Shown here one piece after another: positions 1 through 10,003 of a stretch of DNA of 64,000 nt. Origin of the DNA: Aurantibacter_A sp039941195 (GTDB lineage Bacteria; Bacteroidota; Bacteroidia; Flavobacteriales; Flavobacteriaceae); NCBI RefSeq assembly GCF_039941195.1, contig NZ_JBDVFA010000039.1, forward strand, positions 11,459 to 75,458. The letters run 5' to 3'. Below the pieces are notes generated by a model. The model did not search any database and was not told where the DNA came from. It saw only the letters and a program-made list of their open reading frames with translations. How positions within the stretch are numbered: the first letter of the stretch is position 1; each line of letters starts with the position of its first letter. A program made the translations under genes and the position numbers.

Positions 1-1468
1 TAATAAGTCCTGTTAATCGCTGTTCTGCGCGATATACAAAATCATTAACTATTAAAAATTCTTTTTTTAGCTTGTTATTATTACTAATCGAAACTATCTC
101 ACGCAAACCTTTTGTAGTTTCCGTTACGTTCTTATTCCCTTCTTTCAGGATTGTTAATAATTTTTTACGTTCAATCTCGCATTCTTCTTTTTCCAAAAAG
201 TTTAACAATAATGCATTGTTGGTCGCATGCCCCTTAAGATTATGAGATATCATGTGGGCGAAATTCACCAACTTATCTATATTCTTATTTGCTTCGCTTA
301 CTTGTTTGCTTAAATTTTCGCTCCGTCTATTAGGAGCGGAAACGTTAATTATTGAAGTAATAATTTTTTTATTTTCATTGGGATTATTAATTAATTTTCC
401 GGCTAAGTTTATTTTACGTTTTTCTCCATTTTTAGCTGTATAATTCAACCCAGACAACTCAAACATATCCGTAATCGACAATTGCTTTAACATATTTGAT
501 TTATCTGAAGAACTACTTAATAACTGAAAGCTTTTATATGATTTACCTATTAAATCGTCTTCATTAAATCCAGTTATACTACAGAACTTTTCGTTAATTT
601 CAAGAAATTTACCCGAAGCATAATCGGTAACAGCCATTCCTATAGGTGATGACTTAAAAATTTGTTGATATTCGTTTTTTGCTTTTTTAGTGTCAGATTT
701 TTTACTTTTAATAGCCACAAATTTTGATGTAACATCTTGGACTGTACCAATTATTCTAGCACATTTTCCATCTTTAAATTTAGGACGACCAATAGTATTA
801 ACCCAAAGTGGACGGCCATCTTTAGAAATCATTTCTAAATTCTCATCCCATGGAGTCCCACTATTAATAGCTTCATTAATCGCAAGTTCCATCTTTCTTT
901 TAGCTGACTCCTTTTTGTAAAAATTAATTACACTTTTTAAAGTAAGTAATGAGTTTTGTGGAATGTCAAAAATTTCCTGAACTAATGGTGACAAATAAAC
1001 TTGTTCCTTTTCAACATTATATTCCCAACTTCCTATTTTGGCAATACTACCCCTTTCCTTTAACAGTTTATTGGTTCTGTTTAGTTCCATTTGTAACCTT
1101 TTTGTTTCAGTTACATCCTTAACATTAACCATTACCCCAATACTTTTACCATCACTATCTTTCCATGGGTTTAAATACCAAATAAAATTACCTTCGGCAC
1201 CATCACCTACTTCAGCTTTATCAATAATCTGAATATCTTTTAAACCATCTAAAGCGTACTCTAATTTTGTTTTCCAATTTTCAGATAATCTTGGAAAAAG
1301 TTCAAATATATTTTTTCCTTTTACCTCACTGCTCACTAATGCAAACTTGTCAAACCACTGTTCTGAAGCATCAATTAGACAAAAATCTGTATCAAGTAAA
1401 GCTATGCAGGATGGGACTTGCTCTAGCCAAGCAAGATTTAAATTAGAGATGGGATTATTGTTGATCAT
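1..1468 (-). CDS. PAS-domain sensor histidine kinase, partial (C-terminus beyond window edge)
   Basis: The minus-strand frame opens at an ATG (1466-1468) and stays open to the window edge for 489 codons, so the catalytic ATPase domain is missing only because the window ends. No signal peptide or membrane helix is visible, so the protein is probably cytosolic. Three PAS-like blocks are readable (about residues 8-125, 130-235 and 250-370), the last with a classic PAS core (SSPIGMAVTDYASG). A phosphoacceptor H-box follows, SHNLKGHATN with His409, the SHNL-type box common in Bacteroidota kinases. It lies just downstream of a stand-alone receiver on the same strand, a likely partner. The sensed signal is unknown. 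Confidence 0.8.
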   Translation of the reverse strand, partial: MINNNPISNLNLAWLEQVPSCIALLDTDFCLIDASEQWFDKFALVSSEVKGKNIFELFPRLSENWKTKLEYALDGLKDIQIIDKAEVGDGAEGNFIWYLNPWKDSDGKSIGVMVNVKDVTETKRLQMELNRTNKLLKERGSIAKIGSWEYNVEKEQVYLSPLVQEIFDIPQNSLLTLKSVINFYKKESAKRKMELAINEAINSGTPWDENLEMISKDGRPLWVNTIGRPKFKDGKCARIIGTVQDVTSKFVAIKSKKSDTKKAKNEYQQIFKSSPIGMAVTDYASGKFLEINEKFCSITGFNEDDLIGKSYKSFQLLSSSSDKSNMLKQLSITDMFELSGLNYTAKNGEKRKINLAGKLINNPNENKKIITSIINVSAPNRRSENLSKQVSEANKNIDKLVNFAHMISHNLKGHATNNALLLNFLEKEECEIERKKLLTILKEGNKNVTETTKGLREIVSISNNNKLKKEFLIVNDFVYRAEQRLTGLI

Positions 1469-1601
1469 TTTGTAGGATTATTTAATTTTTATAGTAATTT
1501 TCCTACAATATATAATTATCACCTTACTATTAGGCTCTAATGTTGAGAAAGCGCACATATTTGTTGTGAAACATTTTCATTCTGTTGTATGCACCTTATC
1601 T

Positions 1602-2009
1602 TTAATCACTTAATTCAAAGTATTTTTGAATTATTGCACCAATCTTGTCCTCAGACAAAGGCTTTAGCCAAATGCCATTTATTTGACTAATATTTGCTGC
1701 TTTTTCTTCATCATTTGGACTCAATGATGTTGTTAATAAGATGATTACTGTGTTGTCTTTGTCCTGTCTTTCTAATTCATTAAAAGCGTCTAAAAATTCC
1801 CAAGCGCTCATTATTGGCATATTAATATCGATAAATATTAACTCTGGCATCATATTATCCGTTGATTTTAAGTACTCCAACGTATCAATACCACTTTGAA
1901 AATCAACAATATTCTTCGAGCAATTAGCATCTGCAATAAACTTCTTATGAATAAAATTGGTTGAATAATTATCATCCAATAACAATATAGAATCAAGTTG
2001 TTTTGACAT
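1602..2009 (-). CDS. Single-domain response regulator (CheY-like receiver)
   Basis: A 135-residue protein consisting only of a receiver domain. The acidic pair is Asp12/Asp13, the phosphoacceptor is Asp61 (FIDINMP), and the switch Thr94 and Lys116-Pro117 are in place, so it should be phosphorylatable. There is no DNA-binding or enzymatic output domain, so it would act by protein-protein contact or as a phosphorelay intermediate. It is transcribed toward the PAS kinase at 1-1468, about 130 bp away, on the same strand. This kinase/lone-receiver pairing is common in Bacteroidota. The target is unknown. Confidence 0.9.
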   Translation of the reverse strand: MSKQLDSILLLDDNYSTNFIHKKFIADANCSKNIVDFQSGIDTLEYLKSTDNMMPELIFIDINMPIMSAWEFLDAFNELERQDKDNTVIILLTTSLSPNDEEKAANISQINGIWLKPLSEDKIGAIIQKYFELSD

Positions 2010-2258
2010 ATAAATTTCAATTAAAAATGAACTAGAAATTATTCATCTAATTCCGCGTTTACATTATACTATTTTTATAGGGGAACAACATTTATCACAG
2101 TTTTTACTGCGTTTATAATTATATAGGTCAAGTCAGTACACCTACACATTTAGAACTACAAAATTATACCAATATTATACTAAATGTAAGAATTTATTTG
2201 TTAAAATTTATTACCTACTTAAAAAGAAGAAAAAACACCTTCTAATACATCTTAAAAA

Positions 2259-4439
2259 TTAATCATCAAGTAGAATCTCAAGAATTTGAATTGCTGTTTC
2301 GCTAATCTTTGTTCCTGGTCCAAAAACAGCCACCGCTCCTGCATCGAATAAAAATTGATAATCTTGCTTTGGCACTACACCACCAACGATTACCATGATA
2401 TCATCACGGTTATATTTTTTTAACTCTTCAACTACACGTGGTACCAAAGTTTTGTGACCTCCCGCTAAAGATGACACACCAAGAATGTGAACATCATTTT
2501 CAACAGCCTGTTTAGCAGCCTCTTCAGGAGTTTGAAAGAGAGGACCTATATCTACATCGAAACCCAAATCTGCATATCCCGTAGCCACAACCTTCGCTCC
2601 CCTATCATGCCCATCTTGACCCATTTTTGCAATCATAATTCTCGGTCTTCGGCCATCTTGAATAGCAAAACGGTCTGCCATTTCTTGAGCTTTATTAAAG
2701 CTACTGTCGTCTTTAATTTCTTTAGAATACACCCCTGAAAATGAATTTATTATTGCCTTATGCCTCCCAAATACTTGCTCCAACACCATACTTATCTCGC
2801 CCAATGTAGCTCTAACTCTTGCAGCATTTACCGCTAAAGCTAACAAATTGTTTTCTTCTTTAGATAGCCTTATTACAGTTTCCTGTTTAGAATCCATTTT
2901 ATATTCAGCGGCTTCCGTAAGTCTTTTTAGTGAATGTTGTACTTCATCTTCATTTCTAGTTGATTTAATTTTTGCAAGTCGCGCTAATTGTTGTCTACGC
3001 ACCTCATTATCATCAACTTCTAATATTTTTAGCTCTTCTTCTTCATTAAGCTGAAATTTATTTACCCCAACAATAATATCTTGACCACTATCAATACGTG
3101 CCTGCTTTCTGGCAGCAGCCTCTTCAATTCTCATTTTAGGAATACTAGCCTCTATAGCCTTTGTCATACCTCCTAAATCTTCAACTTCTTGTATTAAACT
3201 CCATGCTTTTTTCGCAAGTTGATCTGTTAAATACTCTACGTAATAACTACCCGCCCATGGATCTACAGTTTTCGTTATTTGTGTTTCTTCCTGCAGGTAC
3301 AATTGAGTTTCCCTTGCTATTCTAGCCGAAAAATCTGTGGGTAATGCAATAGCTTCATCTAATGCATTGGTATGCAAACTCTGAGTACCGCCAAAAACCG
3401 CTGCGGCAGCCTCAATAGTTGTCCGCGCTACATTATTAAATGGATCTTGTTCCGTTAAACTCCAACCACTAGTTTGGCAATGGGTTCTTAGCGATAAAGA
3501 CTTTGGATTTTGAGGATTAAATTGTTTCACAATTTTCGACCATAACATGCGCGCAGCCCTTAGCTTAGCAATTTCCATAAAATGATTCATTCCTATTCCC
3601 CAGAAAAATGATAAACGGGGCGCAAAATCATCAATATCTAATCCGGAATCAAGTCCTGTTCTAATATATTCCAATCCATCAGCTAAAGTATAAGCTAACT
3701 CAATATCTGCAGTGGCTCCCGCCTCATGCATGTGATACCCAGAAATACTTATACTGTTAAATTTTGGCATAAACTTACTGGTGTATTCAAAAATATCTGC
3801 CACTAGCTGCATTGAGGGTTTCGGTGGATAGATGTATGTATTACGTACCATAAACTCCTTGAGAATATCATTCTGAATAGTACCTTTCAATTGGTTTAGG
3901 GCCACACCTTGCTCTTCAGCAGCTACAATATAAAAAGCCATAATTGGCAAAACAGCTCCATTCATAGTCATAGAAACCGACATTTCATTCAATGGAATAT
4001 TATTGAATAAAACCTTCATATCCTCCACAGAATCTATAGCCACTCCCGCTTTTCCAACATCCCCCACTACCCTTTCATGATCACTATCATAACCACGATG
4101 TGTTGGCAAATCAAAAGCTACAGAAAGCCCTTTTTGACCTCCTTTTAAATTCCTTCTATAAAATGCATTACTCTCTTCGGCCGTTGAAAATCCTGCATAT
4201 TGACGTATGGTCCATGGTCTTCTAACATACATTGTTGAATAAGGTCCACGTAAATAAGGGGGAATTCCAGCGGCGAAATCTAGATGTTCTGATTCTTTTA
4301 TATCTTCTTTTGAATATGAAGGTTTCAGTTGAATTTTCTCCGCTGTTTCATAGATCTCGACAGAACCAGACTGAACGTTCTTCCTCGGTCTTCCGTTTTC
4401 CATCCTCAAGCTAATATGACTCAAATCTTTCCTATTCAT
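2259..4439 (-). CDS. mutB: Methylmalonyl-CoA mutase, large (catalytic) subunit
   Basis: 726 residues, the usual length for the catalytic subunit. It interconverts (R)-methylmalonyl-CoA and succinyl-CoA with adenosylcobalamin, in the cytosol. The N-terminal TIM-barrel substrate domain includes YSTMYVRRPWTIRQYAGFS. The C-terminal B12 domain carries the DxHxxG signature (DGHDRGAK, lower-axial cobalt ligand His611) and the downstream SLAGGH loop. Its ATG overlaps by 4 nt the stop of the upstream lipoprotein gene, and it is the last gene of the propionyl-CoA carboxylase/mutase operon. Neither methylmalonyl-CoA epimerase nor the MeaB chaperone is in this window, so they must lie elsewhere. scpA is an alternative name. 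Confidence 0.97.
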   Translation of the reverse strand: MNRKDLSHISLRMENGRPRKNVQSGSVEIYETAEKIQLKPSYSKEDIKESEHLDFAAGIPPYLRGPYSTMYVRRPWTIRQYAGFSTAEESNAFYRRNLKGGQKGLSVAFDLPTHRGYDSDHERVVGDVGKAGVAIDSVEDMKVLFNNIPLNEMSVSMTMNGAVLPIMAFYIVAAEEQGVALNQLKGTIQNDILKEFMVRNTYIYPPKPSMQLVADIFEYTSKFMPKFNSISISGYHMHEAGATADIELAYTLADGLEYIRTGLDSGLDIDDFAPRLSFFWGIGMNHFMEIAKLRAARMLWSKIVKQFNPQNPKSLSLRTHCQTSGWSLTEQDPFNNVARTTIEAAAAVFGGTQSLHTNALDEAIALPTDFSARIARETQLYLQEETQITKTVDPWAGSYYVEYLTDQLAKKAWSLIQEVEDLGGMTKAIEASIPKMRIEEAAARKQARIDSGQDIIVGVNKFQLNEEEELKILEVDDNEVRRQQLARLAKIKSTRNEDEVQHSLKRLTEAAEYKMDSKQETVIRLSKEENNLLALAVNAARVRATLGEISMVLEQVFGRHKAIINSFSGVYSKEIKDDSSFNKAQEMADRFAIQDGRRPRIMIAKMGQDGHDRGAKVVATGYADLGFDVDIGPLFQTPEEAAKQAVENDVHILGVSSLAGGHKTLVPRVVEELKKYNRDDIMVIVGGVVPKQDYQFLFDAGAVAVFGPGTKISETAIQILEILLDD

Positions 4440-5017
4440 CTTCGTTTTGGTATAAACATATGAGACATATGGTGGTAGTAAAATTCCAAAGAAACATACA
4501 AATCAAGAGCCTTATCTTCAGTATCTGCCCAAGATGTATAATTATCTTTAATGCGTGAAATAATTAGGTTTGGTCTTAAACTATTATTCTTTCTAAGAAC
4601 AGAAAATGTTCCTTTTAGTTCTACATCTTGAATATTCTTTTCTATACATGCAAAAATCGGATGATTATAATTAAAGCCACTATTTTTAGAATCTGTCACT
4701 ATCCACAAATTGTCAATTTTTCGAAGTTCTTTAAAAACATTTATAGAATGGTCTGAAACAATCTTTACCCTATTCACAGTGTTACCACCTTCTACAGCAT
4801 TAACAAAAACCTCATATGCATTTTCTTTAGTATCACTATCTGTATAATAATTTTTCAAGTCATCTTCAAAGCTATATAGGGCTTCTTTGAACATTTTAGC
4901 ATCCTTTAAATCACAGCTAAATAGCTCTATTTGTTCATGATATTTGTAAGAAAAAGAGTCTTGTTTACAAGACACAGATATACAAAGCAATAATATCAAA
5001 TATTTTTTCCTACTCAT
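4436..5017 (-). CDS. Small predicted lipoprotein inside the methylmalonyl-CoA mutase operon
   Basis: I do not recognise the family. I start it at the internal Met at 5017, because MSRKKYLILLLCISVSC is then a textbook lipoprotein signal with Cys at the end of a hydrophobic stretch; an upstream in-frame ATG at 5038 would add seven polar residues before it. The mature part (about 175 residues) is charged and rich in Asp, Lys and Tyr, with no repeat or catalytic motif I know. It overlaps mutA by about 8 nt and mutB by 4 nt, so it is almost certainly co-translated with both. That is odd, because the mutase subunits are cytosolic and this protein should sit on a membrane. Confidence 0.7.
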   Translation of the reverse strand: MSRKKYLILLLCISVSCKQDSFSYKYHEQIELFSCDLKDAKMFKEALYSFEDDLKNYYTDSDTKENAYEVFVNAVEGGNTVNRVKIVSDHSINVFKELRKIDNLWIVTDSKNSGFNYNHPIFACIEKNIQDVELKGTFSVLRKNNSLRPNLIISRIKDNYTSWADTEDKALDLYVSLEFYYHHMSHMFIPKRR

Positions 5018-6365
5018 CGTCCAATCTTTTTTGTTCAATTGTGGTAGCTAAACGTTTTTCAACTATTGGCCTAATACTTGTTTCACCATAATCTGTTATA
5101 ACAAAAGGGCTAACTCGAATCGTATCTTTCATCTTATCAGATACATTTAGGTATTTATTCGTACCTACTAAAACAGTATCACTGTTATTGAAACTCTTTT
5201 GAATTATTTCAGCACTTTTTTCAATCTCAGTTTGTATAACACCTGATTTCAATTGAGTTAAAAAGCCCCCTGATTCTTCAATATTCTTAAATAACACTAG
5301 TGCCTTTTCAGCAATTTCTTGTGTTAAAGATTCGATATAATAGGCTCCCTCAGCAGCATTATCAACTTTATCGAAATAACTTTCATTTTTTAATATCAAT
5401 AATTGATTTAATGCTATTCTATCTCCAAAATCATTGGGTTCGTGATACAGAACATCATATGGTAGATTGCAAACTAAATCGGCTCCGCCTAAAACAGCAG
5501 ACATACATTCGGTACTAGTGCGCAACATATTTACATTATAGTCATATAATGTCTTGTTTCGTTTTGTTGGTGTTGCCATAATGAGGCATTCTTCAGACAA
5601 CTCGTATTCCGAAGCTAGGGTAGCCCATAACAATCGAAGTGCGCGAATTTTAGCTATCTCAAAAAAGTAGTTTGACCCAATGGCTACTTTAAACAACACT
5701 TTTGAAGTGTTATTATTATTTTGATTTAAATATTCATTGGCATGTGCCATAGCATAGGCCAACTGCTGAATTATTGTAGCACCTGCATTTTGATACAAAC
5801 TAGCATCTACCGTTATGGTATTTTTTTGGGAACCTTCTAATAAACTTTTTAAAAAATTAAAATCAGCATTTTCATTTAAAAACCAATTCCCTGTTTTGGC
5901 AAGATTACCAAGGCTATCGAAATGAAATTGCACATTATTGGTATTCTTAATAAAATTTAAAATCGATTGCCGGTTTTTAACTGTTACTTTTTGAAAATGA
6001 ATGTGAATATTAGTCGACTTTAATTCGATAGCGTTCAATAGAATTTCAAAATCAATATTTTCTGAAATTATATCAAACCAAATACTTTTTGCTCCATTTT
6101 TTATCGAATCTAGCGCTCTTAAATTAGCCTTGTTTGCAATTTCAACTTCAATAAATTGACCTACTTGCCAGCCATTTTTACTTTTTTGAATACTGTTAGC
6201 AACACTATTCTCTTTATGATAAAATGGCTCTACTGAAACACCTTCTTGAGAATGCCAAATCAGCGTTTTTTCATAATCTGCACCTTTTAGGTCAGCTTCG
6301 ATTTTCTGTTTCCATCCTTTTGCGGAAACTTCAGAAAAATCATCAAACAAGGATGAATGTGACAT
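5010..6365 (-). CDS. mutA: Methylmalonyl-CoA mutase small subunit, short form without B12 domain
   Basis: 451 residues, related to the N-terminal barrel of the large subunit (for example KIRALRLLWATLASEY matches the barrel helix of mutB). Classical small subunits run about 600-640 residues with a vestigial cobalamin-like domain. Here the protein ends soon after the barrel and has no DxHxxG motif. It should be the structural partner of MutB in an alpha-beta dimer, not catalytic itself. It starts 26 nt after the carboxyltransferase gene and overlaps the lipoprotein gene at its 3' end. To my knowledge short small subunits are usual in Flavobacteriia, so I do not read this as a pseudogene. Confidence 0.9.
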   Translation of the reverse strand: MSHSSLFDDFSEVSAKGWKQKIEADLKGADYEKTLIWHSQEGVSVEPFYHKENSVANSIQKSKNGWQVGQFIEVEIANKANLRALDSIKNGAKSIWFDIISENIDFEILLNAIELKSTNIHIHFQKVTVKNRQSILNFIKNTNNVQFHFDSLGNLAKTGNWFLNENADFNFLKSLLEGSQKNTITVDASLYQNAGATIIQQLAYAMAHANEYLNQNNNNTSKVLFKVAIGSNYFFEIAKIRALRLLWATLASEYELSEECLIMATPTKRNKTLYDYNVNMLRTSTECMSAVLGGADLVCNLPYDVLYHEPNDFGDRIALNQLLILKNESYFDKVDNAAEGAYYIESLTQEIAEKALVLFKNIEESGGFLTQLKSGVIQTEIEKSAEIIQKSFNNSDTVLVGTNKYLNVSDKMKDTIRVSPFVITDYGETSIRPIVEKRLATTIEQKRLDDE

Positions 6366-6390
6366 GACTATTTTTTATATAAAATACGAT

Positions 6391-7932
6391 TTATAAAGGA
6401 ATATTACCATGTTTTTTCTTAGGCAACTTACTTACCTTATTCTCCAATAGCGTATATGTTTTAATCAGTTTTCTACGTGTGTTTTTTGGAAGAATAACTT
6501 CATCGATAAATCCGCGTTCTGCCGCACTATAGGGATTGGCGAATTTCTCAGCATATTCAGCTTCTTTTTCAGCTAGTTTTGCAACCGGGTCATCAGCTGA
6601 ATTTATTTCTTTTCGGAAGATTATCTCACTAGCTCCTTTTGCACCCATAACCGCAATCTCAGCACCAGGCCATGCATAATTTAAATCTGCACCAATATGT
6701 TTCGAATTCATAACATCATAAGCACCACCATAAGCTTTTCGAGTAATAACAGTTACTTTAGGTACTGTTGCTTCACTTAAAGCATACAGCAATTTTGCAC
6801 CGTTGGTAATAATTCCATTCCATTCTTGGTCTGTCCCAGGTAAAAATCCTGGTACATCTACTAATACTAACAACGGAATATTAAAGCAATCGCAAAACCT
6901 TGTAAATCGAGCTGCTTTTTTAGAACTATCGACATCTAAAACTCCCGCTAAACTCATTGGCTGGTTGGCAACAACTCCAATACTTTTTCCGCCAAGTCGA
7001 GCGAAACCAACAACAATATTATCGGCATAATCTTTATGAATCTCAAAAAAAGTTTTTTCATCAATTATACCATTAATCACCTTACGCATATCATAGGGTT
7101 GATTAGGATTCTCGGGCACAATATGCTCCAATTCTTCACGAATTTCATCACCAAACTCAAAAGGAATTTCAATGGGAAGATCTTCACAATTTTGAGGCAT
7201 ATAGCTAACCAATTGCTTTATCTGATTAATACAGGCAATATCATTAGCAGCAGTCATATGTGTTACTCCTGATTTTGTAGCGTGTGTCTTGGCACCTCCT
7301 AATTCTTCCGAAGTTACTTCTTCATTAGTTACAGTCTTTACAACATTAGGGCCCGTAACAAACATATAACTAGAATTTTCTACCATTAAGGTGAAATCTG
7401 TCATCGCAGGAGAATAAACTGCGCCACCTGCACATGGCCCCATAATAGCAGAAATTTGAGGAATTACCCCCGATGCCATTACGTTTCTATGAAAAATATC
7501 GGCATAACCTCCAAGTGAACGAACACCTTCCTGAATACGAGCTCCACCACTATCATTTAATCCAATTACAGGGACACCTATTTTCATGGCCAAATCCATA
7601 ATCTTACAAATTTTTTCTGCATGTGTTTCTGATAATGCGCCGCCAAAAACAGTAAAATCTTGGGCGAAAACACAAACTTTTCTTCCAGCAATTGTACCGT
7701 AACCTGTGACCACTCCATCGCCATAAAAGATTTGCTTTTCCATTCCAAAATCTTTAGTTCGATGCGTTACTAAAGCTCCCATTTCTTCAAAAGAATTTTC
7801 ATCTACCAAAAAATGAATACGTTCTCGAGCTGTTAATTTTTTTTTCGAATGCTGCTTATCAATACGTTCTTGTCCTCCTCCTAAATTAGACTTAGACAAT
7901 TTATCTTTAAGTATTTGTTGTTTATCGCTCAT
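6391..7932 (-). CDS. pccB: Propionyl-CoA (acyl-CoA) carboxylase, carboxyltransferase beta subunit
   Basis: 513 residues, the normal size for a PccB-type carboxyltransferase. It moves CO2 from carboxybiotin to propionyl-CoA to give (S)-methylmalonyl-CoA. The crotonase-fold signatures are visible: the glycine-rich LNDSGGARIQEGVRSLGGYA, the GPCAGGAVYSPA oxyanion loop in the N-terminal half, and VDVPGFLPGTDQEWNGI plus RKAYGGAYDVM in the C-terminal half. The position directly before mutA-mutB argues for propionyl-CoA as substrate rather than acetyl-CoA or methylcrotonyl-CoA, though substrate range cannot be read from sequence. It lies 27 nt downstream of the biotin carboxylase gene in the same operon. 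Confidence 0.93.
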   Translation of the reverse strand: MSDKQQILKDKLSKSNLGGGQERIDKQHSKKKLTARERIHFLVDENSFEEMGALVTHRTKDFGMEKQIFYGDGVVTGYGTIAGRKVCVFAQDFTVFGGALSETHAEKICKIMDLAMKIGVPVIGLNDSGGARIQEGVRSLGGYADIFHRNVMASGVIPQISAIMGPCAGGAVYSPAMTDFTLMVENSSYMFVTGPNVVKTVTNEEVTSEELGGAKTHATKSGVTHMTAANDIACINQIKQLVSYMPQNCEDLPIEIPFEFGDEIREELEHIVPENPNQPYDMRKVINGIIDEKTFFEIHKDYADNIVVGFARLGGKSIGVVANQPMSLAGVLDVDSSKKAARFTRFCDCFNIPLLVLVDVPGFLPGTDQEWNGIITNGAKLLYALSEATVPKVTVITRKAYGGAYDVMNSKHIGADLNYAWPGAEIAVMGAKGASEIIFRKEINSADDPVAKLAEKEAEYAEKFANPYSAAERGFIDEVILPKNTRRKLIKTYTLLENKVSKLPKKKHGNIPL

Positions 7933-7959
7933 TATAAAAATTCACTCTAGTTTGTAATA

Positions 7960-9432
7960 CTACATCCTGTTTTTAAGCCAATTAGAATCTTCGGTAATCG
8001 GTAATTTCAAATCTTCTTTATTCTCTAAGTATAGTTTTAACCCTACCATGGCAGCAATTTTTTGTTCTTCAACCTTTTGTTTTTGAACTTTTTCTTGAGA
8101 GAAGTATTGTTTTACGAAGTGGGTGTCAAAATTACCTGATTTAAAAGCATCGTGCTCACAAACAAACTTTCCGAACGACAATGTGGTGGAAACCCCTTCA
8201 ACTTTGTAATTATCAATTGCTTCAATCATTAATTGAATAGCCGCTGCTCTATTTTCTCCATAGCTTATTAATTTAGAAAGCATAGGATCATAATAAATAG
8301 GAACCTCCATACCCTCTTCAAACCCATCATCTACACGTATACCTTCACCCTTAGGTCTTTTATAAGAGAATAAAACTCCTATACTTGGTATAAAATTTTC
8401 AAGCGGGTCTTCAGCATATACTCTAACTTCTAATGCATGACCAGAAATGGACAAATCTTCTTGAGAAAAATCAATTTCTTCTCCTCTTGCTACTCTTATT
8501 TGTTGCTCAACCAGGTCTATACCAGTAATCATTTCAGTTACTGGATGTTCTACTTGAAGTCTGGTATTCATTTCTAAAAAATAGAAGTTTTTGTTTTCAT
8601 CAAGCAGAAACTCAACGGTACCAACACCCAAATAATCACAAGCCTTGGCAACCTTAACGGCTGCTTCACCCATAGCTTTTCGTATTTCTGGGGTAAGTAC
8701 TGCGGAAGGTGCTTCCTCTACTACCTTTTGATGCCTTCTTTGTATACTACACTCTCTTTCAAATAGATGCACAATATTACCATGTCCGTCTGCAAGTATT
8801 TGAATTTCAATATGCCGAGGGGAGCCCACATATTTCTCGATAAAAACTGCTCCATCGCCAAAAGCAGATTCAGCTTCACTGATAGCACGATTCATTTGTT
8901 CTGGTAATTCCTTTAAAGATGCTACAACCCGCATTCCTTTACCACCACCACCGGCTGCAGCTTTTATTAAAATGGGAAAACCAATCTTTTGTGCAATGCT
9001 ATTTGCTAATGCCACATCGGTAACAGCTTCATCAATACCTGGCACCATGGGGATGTCATAAGACTTAACAGCCTCTTTTGCTGACAATTTATTACCCATT
9101 ACCTCAATTGCGTGCACTTTAGGTCCAATAAAAACTATACCATTTTCAGAAACTTTTCTAGCAAATTCAGCGTTTTCACTTAAGAATCCATAACCCGGAT
9201 GAATTCCATCGGCATTCGTTTTCTTGGCCGCATCAATTACTTTTTCTATTACCAGATATGATTCACTTGAAGCAGAATTACCTAAGTATACTGCTTCATC
9301 AGCAAATTTTACGTGCGGTGAATATCGGTCTGCGTCTGAATAAACCGCCACGCACTTTATTCCCATTTTTCGAATGGTTTTCATCACTCTTAGGGCAATT
9401 TCACCTCTATTGGCAACTAATATTTTCTTCAT
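7960..9432 (-). CDS. Acyl-CoA carboxylase, biotin carboxylase subunit (AccC/PccA type)
   Basis: 490 residues. It carboxylates biotin using ATP and bicarbonate. The order is the biotin-carboxylase N-terminal domain (MKKILVANRGEIALRVMKT), the ATP-grasp domain with the glycine-rich loop AAAGGGGKGMRVV, the metal/ATP-binding FLEMNTRLQVEHPVTE motif, and the C-terminal carboxylase domain. The biotin-carrier domain is not fused but encoded by the preceding gene, so this is a three-piece acyl-CoA carboxylase. The enzyme acts in the cytosol, feeding carboxybiotin to the beta subunit downstream. The operon context suggests propionyl-CoA use. Confidence 0.93.
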   Translation of the reverse strand: MKKILVANRGEIALRVMKTIRKMGIKCVAVYSDADRYSPHVKFADEAVYLGNSASSESYLVIEKVIDAAKKTNADGIHPGYGFLSENAEFARKVSENGIVFIGPKVHAIEVMGNKLSAKEAVKSYDIPMVPGIDEAVTDVALANSIAQKIGFPILIKAAAGGGGKGMRVVASLKELPEQMNRAISEAESAFGDGAVFIEKYVGSPRHIEIQILADGHGNIVHLFERECSIQRRHQKVVEEAPSAVLTPEIRKAMGEAAVKVAKACDYLGVGTVEFLLDENKNFYFLEMNTRLQVEHPVTEMITGIDLVEQQIRVARGEEIDFSQEDLSISGHALEVRVYAEDPLENFIPSIGVLFSYKRPKGEGIRVDDGFEEGMEVPIYYDPMLSKLISYGENRAAAIQLMIEAIDNYKVEGVSTTLSFGKFVCEHDAFKSGNFDTHFVKQYFSQEKVQKQKVEEQKIAAMVGLKLYLENKEDLKLPITEDSNWLKNRM

Positions 9433-9467
9433 TAAAAATATATTTTGGAATAAAATATTCCTCTCAT

Positions 9468-9944
9468 TTATTCCATCTCAATTATAATCTGCCCCTTATC
9501 GACAGCAGCATCTTTTTTAACCTTCACGAATTTCACAATTCCCTCACCTTCAGAAAGAATAACATTTTCCATTTTCATTGCTGAAAGCACTACCAAAGGA
9601 GTTCCCTTTTCAACTTCTTGCCCCTCTTCAATCAAAATATCAATAATTAAACCAGGCATTGGGGCGTATATCTCATTCACTTTTTCGGCAACGACATTTA
9701 ACATACCCATTTCTTTAACCATTTGATCCATCGAATCGGCAATACCAATTTCATACTTATTGGCATTAACTAATAAAGTCAACTTTTTTTCCAAAAAATC
9801 AGCATGTTCTACATGGATTGAATACGATTGATTTTCACTAATTAAATGGAAAGCATTGGAACCATTTTCAATTAAATCGAGATTTTCTAATTCTTCTGGA
9901 GTTAATTCTATTTTGACATTATTTACTGAAACAGTATAAGCCAT
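9468..9944 (-). CDS. Biotin carboxyl carrier subunit of acyl-CoA carboxylase
   Basis: 158 residues from the ATG at 9944. An upstream in-frame ATG at 9989 would add 15 residues that do not resemble the family, so I prefer MAYTVSVNNVKIEL as the N-terminus. The C-terminal half is a biotinyl domain with the biotinylation motif AMKMEN (Lys124 in this numbering), preceded by a hinge around YAPMPGLIID. It shuttles carboxybiotin between the biotin carboxylase and carboxyltransferase encoded downstream. As first gene of the operon its upstream region (9945-10094), shared with the divergent TauE gene, should hold the operon promoter. Confidence 0.9.
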   Translation of the reverse strand: MAYTVSVNNVKIELTPEELENLDLIENGSNAFHLISENQSYSIHVEHADFLEKKLTLLVNANKYEIGIADSMDQMVKEMGMLNVVAEKVNEIYAPMPGLIIDILIEEGQEVEKGTPLVVLSAMKMENVILSEGEGIVKFVKVKKDAAVDKGQIIIEME

Positions 9945-10003
9945 AGGCGATTTTATATTCAAATATTTAGATTTGACTAAAGGTATCAAAAATCTTAGTT
10001 TTC

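Noticed and set aside
2010..2258. Possible riboswitch or RNA element in the gap downstream of mutB
   Set aside because: The gap lies after the mutB stop and before the receiver start; I see no cobalamin-box-like conserved elements, only AT-rich sequence that probably holds the receiver promoter.
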